Source: Vibrio lentus (lineage in GTDB: Bacteria; Pseudomonadota; Gammaproteobacteria; Enterobacterales; Vibrionaceae). From it: 64,000 nucleotides of DNA. Each line of letters starts with the position of its first letter. Positions within the stretch are counted from its first letter, which is position 1. The notes beneath the pieces were generated by a model that had not been told where the DNA came from, did not search any database, and saw only the letters and a program-made list of their open reading frames with translations. The stretch lies in NCBI RefSeq assembly GCF_030409755.1, contig NZ_JAUFQE010000001.1, forward strand, positions 372,001 through 436,000. The letters run 5' to 3'. Shown piece after piece: positions 17,790 to 26,177 of the stretch. A program made the translations under genes and the position numbers.

Positions 17790-19838
17790 ATGCGTGGTGC
17801 ACATTTACTAATGCTATTTCCGATAGCGTTTACTTCTCAAGCTGCCAATGTTGTCGACTACTCGCAAGTCGATTTATCTACAGTACTCAATCAAACAACA
17901 CAGGGTTTTACCGCTGTAAGCCAACCACTTGCTTACCAAGATGCAAGTCGTGTGGATACTGGTACAACAACACTCCTACGTAAGAAACAACTCCACTATG
18001 GGATTCCGGTTTACGGTCAATCGGTAGTGGTTGATCTTTCCCAGAAGGGCATTGCTAAAGCAGTAGATGGACAAGTGTTAACGGATATCGAAGCTGATAT
18101 CGGCTCAACATTGCCAATGATCAACGCTCAGCAAGCACTCGCTATTGCTAAATCACAATATCAAGGTGTAGCGGCAGCGACCATTCACAGTCCAAATACT
18201 GAACTTGGAATTTGGCTTGATGAACAGCAACAAGCCCGCCTTATTTATAAGATTGACTTCCTACAAACGAAAGGTATGGCGCCGTCACGACCGATTACAC
18301 TCGTTGACGCGAAATCTGGCGAGTTGCTCGACCAGTGGGAAGGAATTGCATTCATTGAAGCAGAAGGGCCTGGAGGAAACCAGAAAAGTGGCCGTTATTA
18401 CTTTGGATCGAATACGCAGTTTGGCGGATTCCAAGTCAACTCGTATTGCCAGATGGACAGCCAAGACGTAATAACGCTTAACATGAACAACCAGCAGAGT
18501 TCAGGTCAAGTACATCAATTTAGTTGTAACGATAATGGTGGGAGCAACGTTAATAATTATCGTGCCGTCAACGGTGCGTATGCGCCAATGAACGATGCAC
18601 ATTACTTTGGTCAACGTGTGTTCGACATGTACCAAGATTGGTTGAACACACGTCCTATTCAGCAAAAGCTTACTATGCGTGTTCACTATGGCTCGAACTA
18701 TGGAAACGCATTTTGGGATGGTCGCCAAATGACGTTTGGTGATGGCAACCAATCCATGTATCCATTAGCGACGTGGGACGTGATTGCTCATGAGGTGAGT
18801 CACGGCTTTACTGAGCAAAACTCGGGTCTTGAATATCGTGGCATGTCGGGCGGAATGAACGAATCTTTCTCGGATGTGGCAGCAGCAGCGTTAAGTGAAT
18901 ATGTGCACGGTAGTTTCAATTGGAAGATGGGTGAACATGTAATGAAGCATAGCGATGCAATGCGTTATTTCATCAAACCGAGCCAAGATGGTATGTCTAT
19001 CGGTCACATCAACCAGTATTACAATGGCATTGATGTTCACCATAGTTCAGGGATCTTTAATAAAGCCTTCTACCACCTAGCAACAAGCAACCGTTGGGAC
19101 ATCAAAAAAGCGTTTAAGGCTTACGCAACCGCGAACCAACTTTACTGGACGCCAAACTCGGATTTCCAACAAGGTGCCAACGGGGTGTGCAAAGCCGCTG
19201 AAAAGCTAGGTTATGAGACCTCTGCAGTGAAATCTGCATTTAACGAAGTGGGCATTGATGTACAAAATTGTGGTTCTGGTCAGCCAAACCCGAATCCTAA
19301 TCCACCAACACCAACACCAACACCAACTCCTGGCGTCGTGGATCTAGAGATAAACATGCCGACACCTATTCAGGCAGAAGGTGATGATCAGCAACAGTTT
19401 GTGCTTAAGAACGCACCGGCCGATGAAGTTTGGGTTCAAACTTACAATGGATACGGTGATGTAGACATGTACGTTGCTGTCGGTCGACCAGCATCAGTAA
19501 ATGATTACGATTGCGCCTCTACCAATCAAGGTAATCGTGAATATTGTGGTCTAAATGGCGTACAGGGTGCTGATATATATGTGATGGCTTCTGGCTCTAA
19601 AGGCTCGATGGATGCGTATGTTGCGGTCAGTGCTGACTTAGAAGCACCTAAACCTGAGCCACAACCAGAACCACAAGGTTTGTGCGATAATATTCAAGAG
19701 TGGAACCCAAGCTACTATTATCCAGCAGGTACGGCAGTTCAATACTATGGCAACAGATTCTCTGCGTCTGCGGATAACTGGGGAGCAGACCCGTTCAATA
19801 ACTATTGGTACTGGGTATTTGAAGGTTCTTGTTACTAG
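17790..19838 (+). CDS. Secreted M4 (thermolysin/vibriolysin-like) metalloprotease with PPC and chitin-binding domains
   Basis: 682-residue zinc endopeptidase precursor. Signal peptide at ~1-18; FTP/PepSY propeptide to ~190; M4 catalytic domain ~195-490 with zinc ligands His334 and His338 (HEVSH) and Glu358 (GGMNESFSD), the 20-residue spacing of thermolysin; the C-terminal M4 catalytic His lies around GIDVHHSSGIFNKAFY. A Pro/Thr/Asn linker encoded by a short DNA repeat follows (~495-512), then a pre-peptidase C-terminal (PPC) domain, and a final Trp/Tyr-rich carbohydrate-binding module of the CBM5/12 chitin-binding type. Expected route is Sec then type II secretion. Similar vibriolysins act in nutrition and virulence. 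Confidence 0.95.
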   Translation: MRGAHLLMLFPIAFTSQAANVVDYSQVDLSTVLNQTTQGFTAVSQPLAYQDASRVDTGTTTLLRKKQLHYGIPVYGQSVVVDLSQKGIAKAVDGQVLTDIEADIGSTLPMINAQQALAIAKSQYQGVAAATIHSPNTELGIWLDEQQQARLIYKIDFLQTKGMAPSRPITLVDAKSGELLDQWEGIAFIEAEGPGGNQKSGRYYFGSNTQFGGFQVNSYCQMDSQDVITLNMNNQQSSGQVHQFSCNDNGGSNVNNYRAVNGAYAPMNDAHYFGQRVFDMYQDWLNTRPIQQKLTMRVHYGSNYGNAFWDGRQMTFGDGNQSMYPLATWDVIAHEVSHGFTEQNSGLEYRGMSGGMNESFSDVAAAALSEYVHGSFNWKMGEHVMKHSDAMRYFIKPSQDGMSIGHINQYYNGIDVHHSSGIFNKAFYHLATSNRWDIKKAFKAYATANQLYWTPNSDFQQGANGVCKAAEKLGYETSAVKSAFNEVGIDVQNCGSGQPNPNPNPPTPTPTPTPGVVDLEINMPTPIQAEGDDQQQFVLKNAPADEVWVQTYNGYGDVDMYVAVGRPASVNDYDCASTNQGNREYCGLNGVQGADIYVMASGSKGSMDAYVAVSADLEAPKPEPQPEPQGLCDNIQEWNPSYYYPAGTAVQYYGNRFSASADNWGADPFNNYWYWVFEGSCY

Positions 19839-19881
19839 TTAAAACGACTTAAAGCTGTTCAAGTTAGCTAGAATCGACGAG

Positions 19882-19910
19882 AAGGGAGCGCAATCTGTGC
19901 TCCCTTTATT
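19882..19910 (+). terminator. Terminator of the M4 protease gene
   Basis: Stem AAGGGAGC / GCTCCCTT with a short loop, followed by TTTATT. Confidence 0.75.
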
Positions 19911-19976
19911 CGTTCAAAGTGAGAAGTGAAGATGCATGCTGATCTTGTGTTAGCACGTCCAACATTAGAGTATGTG

Positions 19977-20007
19977 GCTTAGCCTTAGCCTTAGCCTTAG
20001 CCTTATT
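19977..20007. repeat. CCTTAG hexanucleotide repeat
   Basis: About five tandem copies of a 6-base unit (CCTTAG) upstream of the VOC gene. A simple-sequence repeat in non-coding DNA; length may vary between strains. Confidence 0.8.
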
Positions 20008-20047
20008 CAGCATTTAGCATGCAATATCTAGTAACGACGAAACAAGG

Positions 20048-20434
20048 ATGATTAAATTGGAAATCAGTCATTTAGATCACTTGGTGTTAACCGTTAAAGA
20101 CTTAACCGTGACGGTGGATTTTTATCAGCGCGTGTTAGGCATGAAACCCATCCAATTTGGAGAAGGTCGCTTAGCGTTATCGTTTGGCAGCCAAAAGATA
20201 AATCTTCATCAACGAGGTAATGAGTTCGAACCAAAAGCGCAGCACGTGCAAGCGGGTAGTGCTGACCTTTGTTTTATCACCAATACACCAATGGCAAAGG
20301 CGATAGAACATATTGAAGCTCAAGGAGTCACTATAGAAGAAGGGCCAGTACAACGAACAGGTGCGACGGGGAAAATTGTCTCCGTTTATGTTCGAGACCC
20401 TGATGGCAATCTGATTGAGATTTCGAATTACTAG
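20048..20434 (+). CDS. VOC-family (glyoxalase/bleomycin-resistance fold) protein
   Basis: 128-residue single-domain vicinal-oxygen-chelate protein: LDHLVLTVKDL at the start carries the first metal-ligand His, and VYVRDPDGNLIEISNY at the end carries the terminal Glu ligand. Related single-domain proteins include YaeR/fosfomycin- and glyoxalase-like enzymes; the substrate is not evident. The ATG at 20048 has AAGG immediately next to it, too close; a TTG at 20057 would place the site 9 bases away and gives MEISHLDHLV, so the true start may be there. Monocistronic. Confidence 0.88.
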   Translation: MIKLEISHLDHLVLTVKDLTVTVDFYQRVLGMKPIQFGEGRLALSFGSQKINLHQRGNEFEPKAQHVQAGSADLCFITNTPMAKAIEHIEAQGVTIEEGPVQRTGATGKIVSVYVRDPDGNLIEISNY

Positions 20435-20566
20435 GTTTCAGAGTCAAACTTCATTTTTGGTTTGTTTACGAGTAGATAACTTCATACTCAAAGCCGCTTG
20501 AGCTAGATGTAGCAAGACAAATAAATTACAATTGAACAATGTTTTATTAATTCGAGCCTTATCGTC

Positions 20567-21025
20567 ATGGTGCGAAACCTAGTCACATTCATCGTTAGTC
20601 TGTTTTTCTTAACCGCTTGCTCCACAACGAGTAATGAACAAATCGATGAAAAGACATTGAGCAACGAAGACACTCTGTCTAACACTATCGAAGAAGAGAC
20701 GAATCTAAACGTCATTGCTGAGTCTACTGATGAGACAAATGCTGATTTAGTTAAAGAATCCAATATAAACGGCAAGACACAAACTGAACCAGTTGAAGCT
20801 TCTCAAGCTAATGCTACTCAAGGAAGTGCATCTCAAGTACATGTTTCTAAAGTAACGGCTAAACAAGTGACTGAAGATAAAGTCGAGACCGACAATGAGA
20901 AAGGGCTTGGAAGTTACCTATTACTTAACAATGAGCCGACTAAGAAAGTCATTAAATCGTTAGAGGGTGTGACAGATACATTAAATATTCTGACCTTTGG
21001 AATCTTTGCCACTGGCCACGGTTGA
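20567..21025 (+). CDS. Ser/Thr/Glu-rich lipoprotein of unknown function
   Basis: 152-residue putative lipoprotein: hydrophobic N-terminus FIVSLFFLTACSTTS with lipobox LTAC (Cys18). The next ~95 residues are low-complexity, acidic and rich in Ser, Thr, Glu and Gln (probably a disordered tether); a short hydrophobic C-terminus (LNILTFGIFATGHG) follows. No family recognised. The ribosome binding site is poor. A strong terminator follows. Confidence 0.7.
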   Translation: MVRNLVTFIVSLFFLTACSTTSNEQIDEKTLSNEDTLSNTIEEETNLNVIAESTDETNADLVKESNINGKTQTEPVEASQANATQGSASQVHVSKVTAKQVTEDKVETDNEKGLGSYLLLNNEPTKKVIKSLEGVTDTLNILTFGIFATGHG

Positions 21026-21385
21026 GCGAAGAACGAAGAACATCGAATCAGTCAATAAGGCGGGCCAAACGGTTCGCCTTTTTTATATCAGAAACTTACT
21101 GTTAGCTCTGGTCGTAGCTCTGGTTATAGCGTGTCGTTTGCTTGTCTGTCGGCTTGAGTCAAGAGACAGTCAGCAAAGTAGGTATTTGTTTATTCTGGAA
21201 TGGACACGCCGTATTTACCGTAGTTGACTTGTTATATGCATCAAGGGTTTTAATACTCTCCCCAAAGTAAGCCGTGAAATCTAATCTTACAAAGACAATG
21301 TCTGATATTCACTTGTGAGCATAGTAGTATGTTTGCGGTTAAATCCGTTATTTAGGTTTTGTTATCAATATTCTAGGGAAGAGAT
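21026..21385. other. Intergenic region upstream of the delta carbonic anhydrase
   Basis: 360 bases. It opens with a terminator (21057-21084) and ends with a GGAAGAG ribosome binding site before 21386. A short duplication (AGCTCTGGT twice near 21104-21124) is the only other structure seen; a weak open frame here has no coding character. Confidence 0.45.
21057..21084 (+). terminator. Terminator after the lipoprotein gene
   Basis: Stem AAGGCG / CGCCTT with an inner loop and a T6 run. Confidence 0.8.
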
Positions 21386-22246
21386 ATGAAGAATAAGAGT
21401 GCATTTTTAAGCGTCGCGATGGTTATGTTAGCTGCTCAAGCGAACGCATCTGAGGGGAGCCATGAGTCTGTAGCAGACAGTGTTATCGCTGAGCAAAGAG
21501 CGAATCTATCTGAAAATACTCAAGGAAAAGGTTTTGGCCCACAAGCTCCTCGTGACTTGGGTTCACTTGAGGGTACTAATGCTCGCCTGTTTTCGGATGC
21601 GCCAGATTCAACAGCCATGAACTTATGTAATATTCACTTCCATAAGAACGCAGAGCATAAAGGTGGCGAGTTTACTCAATACGCTGGTAACGGTGATGGA
21701 AAAGGTTTCCAGAGTGGCTTTAAATACACAGGCAAGCTAAGTTCTGCTGAGCTGAAACCATTTGAGGGAAAGGTTTGTCCGAGCGATCATGGTTCTTTGT
21801 ATTCGGGCGACACCATCGAGGTGCATTACGTGTATTCAACCGCACAAGTCGAACCGGGTGAAACGCTTGGCGCTTGCTTCAACGATGCGATTACCAATCC
21901 GCAATTGCGTGTAGAAACCCAAGTTTACGTATTAGTGAATGACGACCAAGCACTCGATTTTGAAGCACTGGCTAAGCACTCTAAAGTCAACGGTTTGCAC
22001 CAAGCTCCAAACATTCCACAAGATACCGGTTCAGCGATTCAATACGCAGGTTCTACAACGGGCCCAGGTTACAATGAACAAGGTTCGCCATTCCAAGTGA
22101 CTTGGAGTGTGCGTCCACAAGTGGCGAAAGTGAATATCGCGACGGTTGGTAACTGGTGTGAAGGAAACGATTTTAACGAAGACCATGCACACGGTGTGAG
22201 AAATATAGTCGTAAACCCTGAACTGTTGTCACCAATAGCTAACTAG
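21386..22246 (+). CDS. Secreted delta-class carbonic anhydrase
   Basis: 286-residue exported protein; signal peptide at 1-21 (cleavage near ANA|SE). The zinc-site region NLCNIHFHKNAEHKGGEF carries a Cys and a His-x-His pair typical of delta carbonic anhydrases, with a later EVHYVYS strand offering the third His. Cysteines at CNIH, VCPSD, ACFND and NWCEG suggest disulfides. The family, first known from marine diatoms, reversibly hydrates CO2. The expected place is the periplasm or outside the cell. Its own terminator follows; a decayed piece of a related gene lies about 1 kb downstream (23226-23311). Confidence 0.8.
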   Translation: MKNKSAFLSVAMVMLAAQANASEGSHESVADSVIAEQRANLSENTQGKGFGPQAPRDLGSLEGTNARLFSDAPDSTAMNLCNIHFHKNAEHKGGEFTQYAGNGDGKGFQSGFKYTGKLSSAELKPFEGKVCPSDHGSLYSGDTIEVHYVYSTAQVEPGETLGACFNDAITNPQLRVETQVYVLVNDDQALDFEALAKHSKVNGLHQAPNIPQDTGSAIQYAGSTTGPGYNEQGSPFQVTWSVRPQVAKVNIATVGNWCEGNDFNEDHAHGVRNIVVNPELLSPIAN

Positions 22247-22299
22247 ATTTATATGGCGGTAGACACTAGGCTGAATTGCTTTAAGTCTTAAATGAATAC

Positions 22300-22328
22300 A
22301 AAGGTGAACCATAGAGTTCGCCTTTTTT
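22300..22328 (+). terminator. Terminator of the carbonic anhydrase gene
   Basis: AAAGGTGAAC pairs with GTTCGCCTTT (one G-U pair), followed by T6. Confidence 0.75.
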
Positions 22329-22521
22329 ATGTCTTAACGAAAAACACGTTGGGTTTAGCTTTTAGCTTTGTGGGTCATGCTTAGCGGGCAAATTACGTGT
22401 GACACTTGTTCAAAACATGAATCGTTTGAATCGCCCTTGTTAAAAAGCGTTCTTTACTCGAATCAAGGCTCCATGATACGTTCGAAACTAATTATGTTGA
22501 ATGATATTTGAGGGTAGGCGG

Positions 22522-23148
22522 ATGTCACTAGAAGGGGCTGTTACATTCTTTATTGCCATGTTTATATTTGGTATTACTCCGGGGCCTGGCGTATTCGCTA
22601 TTTTGGCTCGCGGTATGGTTCACGGATGGCGTAAATGCATCACTCTTTCGTTAGGCATGATATGCAGTGACCTTATTTATCTTGTTTTAGCCTGTTTTGG
22701 CCTAGCGACGATTGCTGATAATTGGTCTTTTGCGTTTGAGGTGATTCGCTACGTTGGTGCGGCTTATTTGATTTACTTGGGCTACAAGATGTTTAAGAGT
22801 CTGCCTGAAGTGCAAGGTTCAGCGGAGCTCGCTGCCAAACAAAGTCAGAAATCGGCACTCGCGAGTTTCGCACAAGGCTTTTTGATCTCCGCATCAAATC
22901 CTAAAGTAATTCTGTTTTATATTTCGTTCTTACCGACTTTCGTTGATCTGACGGTTTTACGTTCACAAGATATCATCTTGGTGTCCGTTTTAGCATCTGT
23001 TGCGCTGATGTCTGGTTTAATGTTGATTGCTTTGGGCGCGGGCAGAATGTCTGCGTTACTTAAAACGCCACGCGCACATAGAAGATTAAACCAAAGTGCT
23101 GGTGGAATAATGATTGCAGCTGGATCTTATCTCGCGATAAACAGATAA
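22522..23148 (+). CDS. LysE/RhtB-family amino acid exporter
   Basis: 208-residue inner-membrane protein with about six hydrophobic segments and the family signature FGITPGPGVFAILARGM near the N-terminus. Members export lysine, homoserine, threonine and similar amino acids; substrate not predictable. The start at 22522 is preferred because GAGGG lies about 10 bases upstream and the protein then begins at the first membrane segment; an ATG at 22501 would add seven residues with no ribosome binding site. Strong terminator downstream. Confidence 0.9.
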   Translation: MSLEGAVTFFIAMFIFGITPGPGVFAILARGMVHGWRKCITLSLGMICSDLIYLVLACFGLATIADNWSFAFEVIRYVGAAYLIYLGYKMFKSLPEVQGSAELAAKQSQKSALASFAQGFLISASNPKVILFYISFLPTFVDLTVLRSQDIILVSVLASVALMSGLMLIALGAGRMSALLKTPRAHRRLNQSAGGIMIAAGSYLAINR

Positions 23149-23165
23149 ACACGGATTAACTTAAC

Positions 23166-23195
23166 AAAAAAGCGAACCAATAGGTTCGCTTTTTT
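23166..23195 (+). terminator. Terminator of the LysE-family gene
   Basis: AAAAAAGCGAACC / GGTTCGCTTTTTT with a 4-base loop; could work in both directions. Confidence 0.9.
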
Positions 23196-23225
23196 GTTAT
23201 TGCATCAACTAGAGGCGAGAATATT

Positions 23226-23311
23226 AAGTACTCACAAGTGAACGGGTTTACATCAAGCTTCCAACATTTCACAAGGTACTGGTTCTGCGGGTTAATACGC
23301 GAAACCTACTC
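23226..23311 (+). pseudogene. Decayed fragment of a delta carbonic anhydrase gene
   Basis: This non-coding stretch aligns along its length with 21973-22056 of the intact carbonic anhydrase gene. With one frameshift it reads KYSQVNG / LHQASNISQGTGSAG, a stop, then YAKPT, against KHSKVNG / LHQAPNIPQDTGSAI, then QYAGST, in the intact protein. The frameshift and in-frame stop mean it is dead. The rest of the copy is no longer recognisable. It implies an old tandem duplication with the LysE gene now between the copies. Confidence 0.75.
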
Positions 23312-23597
23312 TTTATTTTCTATCCTCTATTTTCTACTCGCTATTCACCTATACCTCTTAAGCAGGGATGTTATTTGTTAATCAGATTTCCAAGTGCTCG
23401 TTTCGCGTTGAATGCACTCACATGTTAAATAAGTGTGATTAACATATGTTTTTCGTATGATTAAGCTAAAGTTATCGGAATTTTTACAGATAAAGGGCTA
23501 GTGGGGAGCTCTAACACGAGATAAAACGTGCGAGCTTTGGTTTCGCTTTTTGAAACCTTTAGAGAACTTTTAACAACCTTGCGTCGAGACAACCTAA
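23312..23597. other. Intergenic region upstream of the chemoreceptor
   Basis: Below the carbonic anhydrase relic, a T-rich tract (23312-23345) and promoter-like AT-rich DNA up to the ATG at 23598. A GTGTGATTAACATATG stretch near 23431 resembles a poor CRP site. An imperfect inverted repeat (ACGTGCGAGC and nearby) is weak. No gene seen. Confidence 0.35.
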
Positions 23598-25157
23598 ATG
23601 AAGAAAACAATCCTATTTGCCGTTTTTATTATGTTTGGCATTGCAGTCGCTGCGAGTATGGCGTCAACCTATTTCATTTCAAGCGAAAAAATTGATGAGA
23701 TAATATTAAACAAATCTCAAGTTCAAGCTGAATTTTTGGCTGGAAACGCTGGGTATATCTTAGAGAATTCGGATAATCCAGTTCAAGACTTACAAAAGCT
23801 GGTGGGTGAGCTGAAACAGCGATCTGATGTCACTTATGCCATTGTTATTGATAGTAACGTAAGCGCTGTTGCACACAGCGACAAAAATAAACTGAATAAA
23901 GTTTATGAAGATAGCTATACCGTTAAAGGTGCAACCCAAGGCGTCCAACAGTATTCAAAATGGTACGCTGATGTTCAACAAGTATGGGTGTTTGACATTA
24001 TGGCACCTATCTATGTCAACGGTCAGTTGTACGGTACCTTTGATATCGGTATTCCGATCACGGAAGTGAGCCAAGCAACGAATGGTATTATTAGCTACCA
24101 GCTCGCTTCAATGGTTTTCATTTTTGTTGTCTGCCTCATTGTTCTATCGCTTCTTCTTAGCAAACTGATGCAACCTCTCTTGGTATTGAAAAACACATTA
24201 CACGATATTTCTGAAGGTGATGGCGATCTATCAGTACGTCTGCCGATCAAAGGGAATGACGAAGTTGCTCAAATCTCATCGGCTTTCAATGTGTTCGTTG
24301 GCAAGGTACACGAGATCATTACACAAACAGTGAATACAGGTGTTGAATTAAACAGCACCGCAATTGGTCTTCGTGAACAGTCACAACAAGCCTTGCAAAG
24401 AGGGCAAGAGCAGAACCAACAAACCATGTTGGTCGTGACGTCTATGAATGAAATGATTTCTACGGTTAATGAAATTGCGTCTAGCGCGGCAGGTGCAGCA
24501 AGTGCCGCAAACATGGCCGCGAGTGAAACTCAAGAAGGTCACAAGACGATCGAGAAGACCACAACTTCGATTGCCAACCTTGAAGCTGAGATGAATAGTG
24601 CTTCTAACATCATCGTGAGCCTTGCTGATAATACTCAGTCGATTGGCACTATTCTTGACGTTATTCGAGGTATCTCTGAGCAAACAAACTTGCTTGCACT
24701 TAATGCTGCAATCGAAGCTGCGCGTGCTGGTGAAGCGGGCCGAGGCTTTGCTGTCGTTGCTGATGAAGTTCGTAATCTTGCGACAAAAACAGCACAGTCG
24801 ACCGATGAAATTGACACCATGATTAATCAACTTCAAACCGAAGCTAAGAACGCAGTCAGCTCGATGAGTAACAGTAAAAGCTTAATTGAAGAGGGTACGT
24901 CCGAAACGGAAATGGCTCGCCAAGCTTTAGAAAAAATTTCTACACAAGTATTGGCTATTCTTGATATTAACACTCAAGTCGCGACGGCAACTGAGCAGCA
25001 ATCAGCGGTAGCGAATGAGATAAACATGAACATGGATACGGTTAATAGTTCAGTCAAAAATGGCTTGAACGCAAGTGAGAAGTTAGAGCAATCAAGTCAG
25101 AAATTGGCTGAGTTATCACAAGTTCTCGACCGTTACGTTGGTTCATTTAAAATCTAG
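23598..25157 (+). CDS. Methyl-accepting chemotaxis protein with periplasmic sensor
   Basis: 519-residue chemoreceptor. First membrane segment ~5-23, periplasmic sensor ~30-172 (Cache-like, with [18 protein letters not shown] and the repeated strand [24 protein letters not shown]), second membrane segment ~178-199, HAMP ~200-255, then the long helical signalling domain. The highly conserved hairpin tip [19 protein letters not shown] is intact, as expected for contact with CheA and CheW. No C-terminal CheR-docking pentapeptide. Ligand unknown. Monocistronic, with a terminator downstream. Confidence 0.95.
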   Translation: MKKTILFAVFIMFGIAVAASMASTYFISSEKIDEIILNKSQVQAEFLAGNAGYILENSDNPVQDLQKLVGELKQRSDVTYAIVIDSNVSAVAHSDKNKLNKVYEDSYTVKGATQGVQQYSKWYADVQQVWVFDIMAPIYVNGQLYGTFDIGIPITEVSQATNGIISYQLASMVFIFVVCLIVLSLLLSKLMQPLLVLKNTLHDISEGDGDLSVRLPIKGNDEVAQISSAFNVFVGKVHEIITQTVNTGVELNSTAIGLREQSQQALQRGQEQNQQTMLVVTSMNEMISTVNEIASSAAGAASAANMAASETQEGHKTIEKTTTSIANLEAEMNSASNIIVSLADNTQSIGTILDVIRGISEQTNLLALNAAIEAARAGEAGRGFAVVADEVRNLATKTAQSTDEIDTMINQLQTEAKNAVSSMSNSKSLIEEGTSETEMARQALEKISTQVLAILDINTQVATATEQQSAVANEINMNMDTVNSSVKNGLNASEKLEQSSQKLAELSQVLDRYVGSFKI

Positions 25158-25517
25158 ATTTCCCAACATGCATCTTTAAGATGTATGTCGAGTCTCCAGT
25201 TATTCAATCGCGCTTATGTTATATATGAGCGCTTTTTTTTGCGACATGCCAATGCAGATACACCAATAGCGCAAGACAGAAATGAAGAATGTAACCGCGT
25301 CGCTATATCGTGACAATTTAGCTTATTCAAAACAACGTGAATAAATAAGACAGTAACATGAAGCTACTTACCTTTACCTCACATGCGCAAGTTCAAAAAA
25401 TCGACTAAATAGCAGCTCTGATACGACACATAAGGTGTTCCGCATCTCATCGCGATGTATAGTTATTGATAGTTTATTCAGTAATTGTATCTATAGCTGT
25501 CATTTGATGTGGGTGTT
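25158..25517. other. Intergenic region upstream of the pilin-like gene
   Basis: 360 bases: the chemoreceptor terminator, then about 270 bases of unremarkable DNA with the promoter of the pilin-like gene. Nothing else supported. Confidence 0.4.
25210..25240 (+). terminator. Terminator of the chemoreceptor gene
   Basis: GCGCTTAT / ATGAGCGC stem (one G-U pair) followed by eight T. Confidence 0.85.
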
Positions 25518-26081
25518 ATGAAGAAAAACGGATTTACTTTAATGGAATTAATCATTGTCATCGTGATACTTGGAGTCTTGGCCGTTACAGCAGCTCCGAG
25601 GTTTCTTAATATCCAAGAGTCAGCGAGAGAAGCGGTACTTGAAGGTGTTGCGGGTGCAATGGAAGGGGTCATCACTCAGGTAACCTCAAAGGCAATTATT
25701 GTTGGACTTAACCCTAGTGCGGAAAACCCAGATGACCAAAGTAACTATGTGATCGATTTCGGTATCGGTAGAGTTGAAGTTGACTGGGGAACACTTTGCC
25801 CTGAAAGTGAAGGTGAATCAGGAGATGCGTTAAATATGCTCCACTTCCTAACTTTGTCAGATGATGACAGTATAATCTCTGAATTAGGCAACAGACACAC
25901 GGTAGTGGGATTTACTCAGCCATTCAGTCAAGCTGACCTTGACAGAAATAACATAACTGATGATGCCTTACCCTCGGGTTGTTATGTTCTTTACGATTCT
26001 TTTGGTGGCAGGACAAGTGGAGACACATGTCCAGTAGATGGTTGTGAGTGTACAGTTCGTGTTATGAACGATGAGTGTTAA
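25518..26081 (+). CDS. Type IV pilin-like (prepilin-peptidase substrate) protein
   Basis: 187-residue protein with a canonical prepilin leader: MKKNG|FTLMELIIVIVILG, cleavage after Gly5, mature Phe1 and Glu5, and a 20-residue hydrophobic helix. The C-terminal half is acidic and Cys-rich (CPVDGCECTVRVMNDEC), suggesting disulfides like those of the MSHA-type minor or major pilin family. The start at 25518 is chosen because it gives the normal short leader; a GTG at 25509 would add three residues. No other pilus gene is near, so it is an orphan that would depend on assembly machinery encoded elsewhere. Strong terminator after it. Confidence 0.9.
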   Translation: MKKNGFTLMELIIVIVILGVLAVTAAPRFLNIQESAREAVLEGVAGAMEGVITQVTSKAIIVGLNPSAENPDDQSNYVIDFGIGRVEVDWGTLCPESEGESGDALNMLHFLTLSDDDSIISELGNRHTVVGFTQPFSQADLDRNNITDDALPSGCYVLYDSFGGRTSGDTCPVDGCECTVRVMNDEC

Positions 26082-26114
26082 ACCAAGCACACATCTGGTT
26101 TATAGAAATTCAAT

Positions 26115-26157
26115 AAAAAAGCGCGTTATTGCCGGGTAGCAATAACGCGCTTTTTTG
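26115..26157. terminator. Bidirectional terminator between pilin and MATE genes
   Basis: AAAAAAGCGCGTTATTGC / GCAATAACGCGCTTTTTT, 18-base arms with a 6-base loop, T-tracts on both strands; serves both convergent genes. Confidence 0.95.
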
Positions 26158-26177
26158 TATTAGCTTGATGATTTGTC

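Noticed and set aside
20997..21227. ORF after the Ser/Thr-rich lipoprotein
   Set aside because: Runs through a strong terminator, has no ribosome binding site and no coding character.
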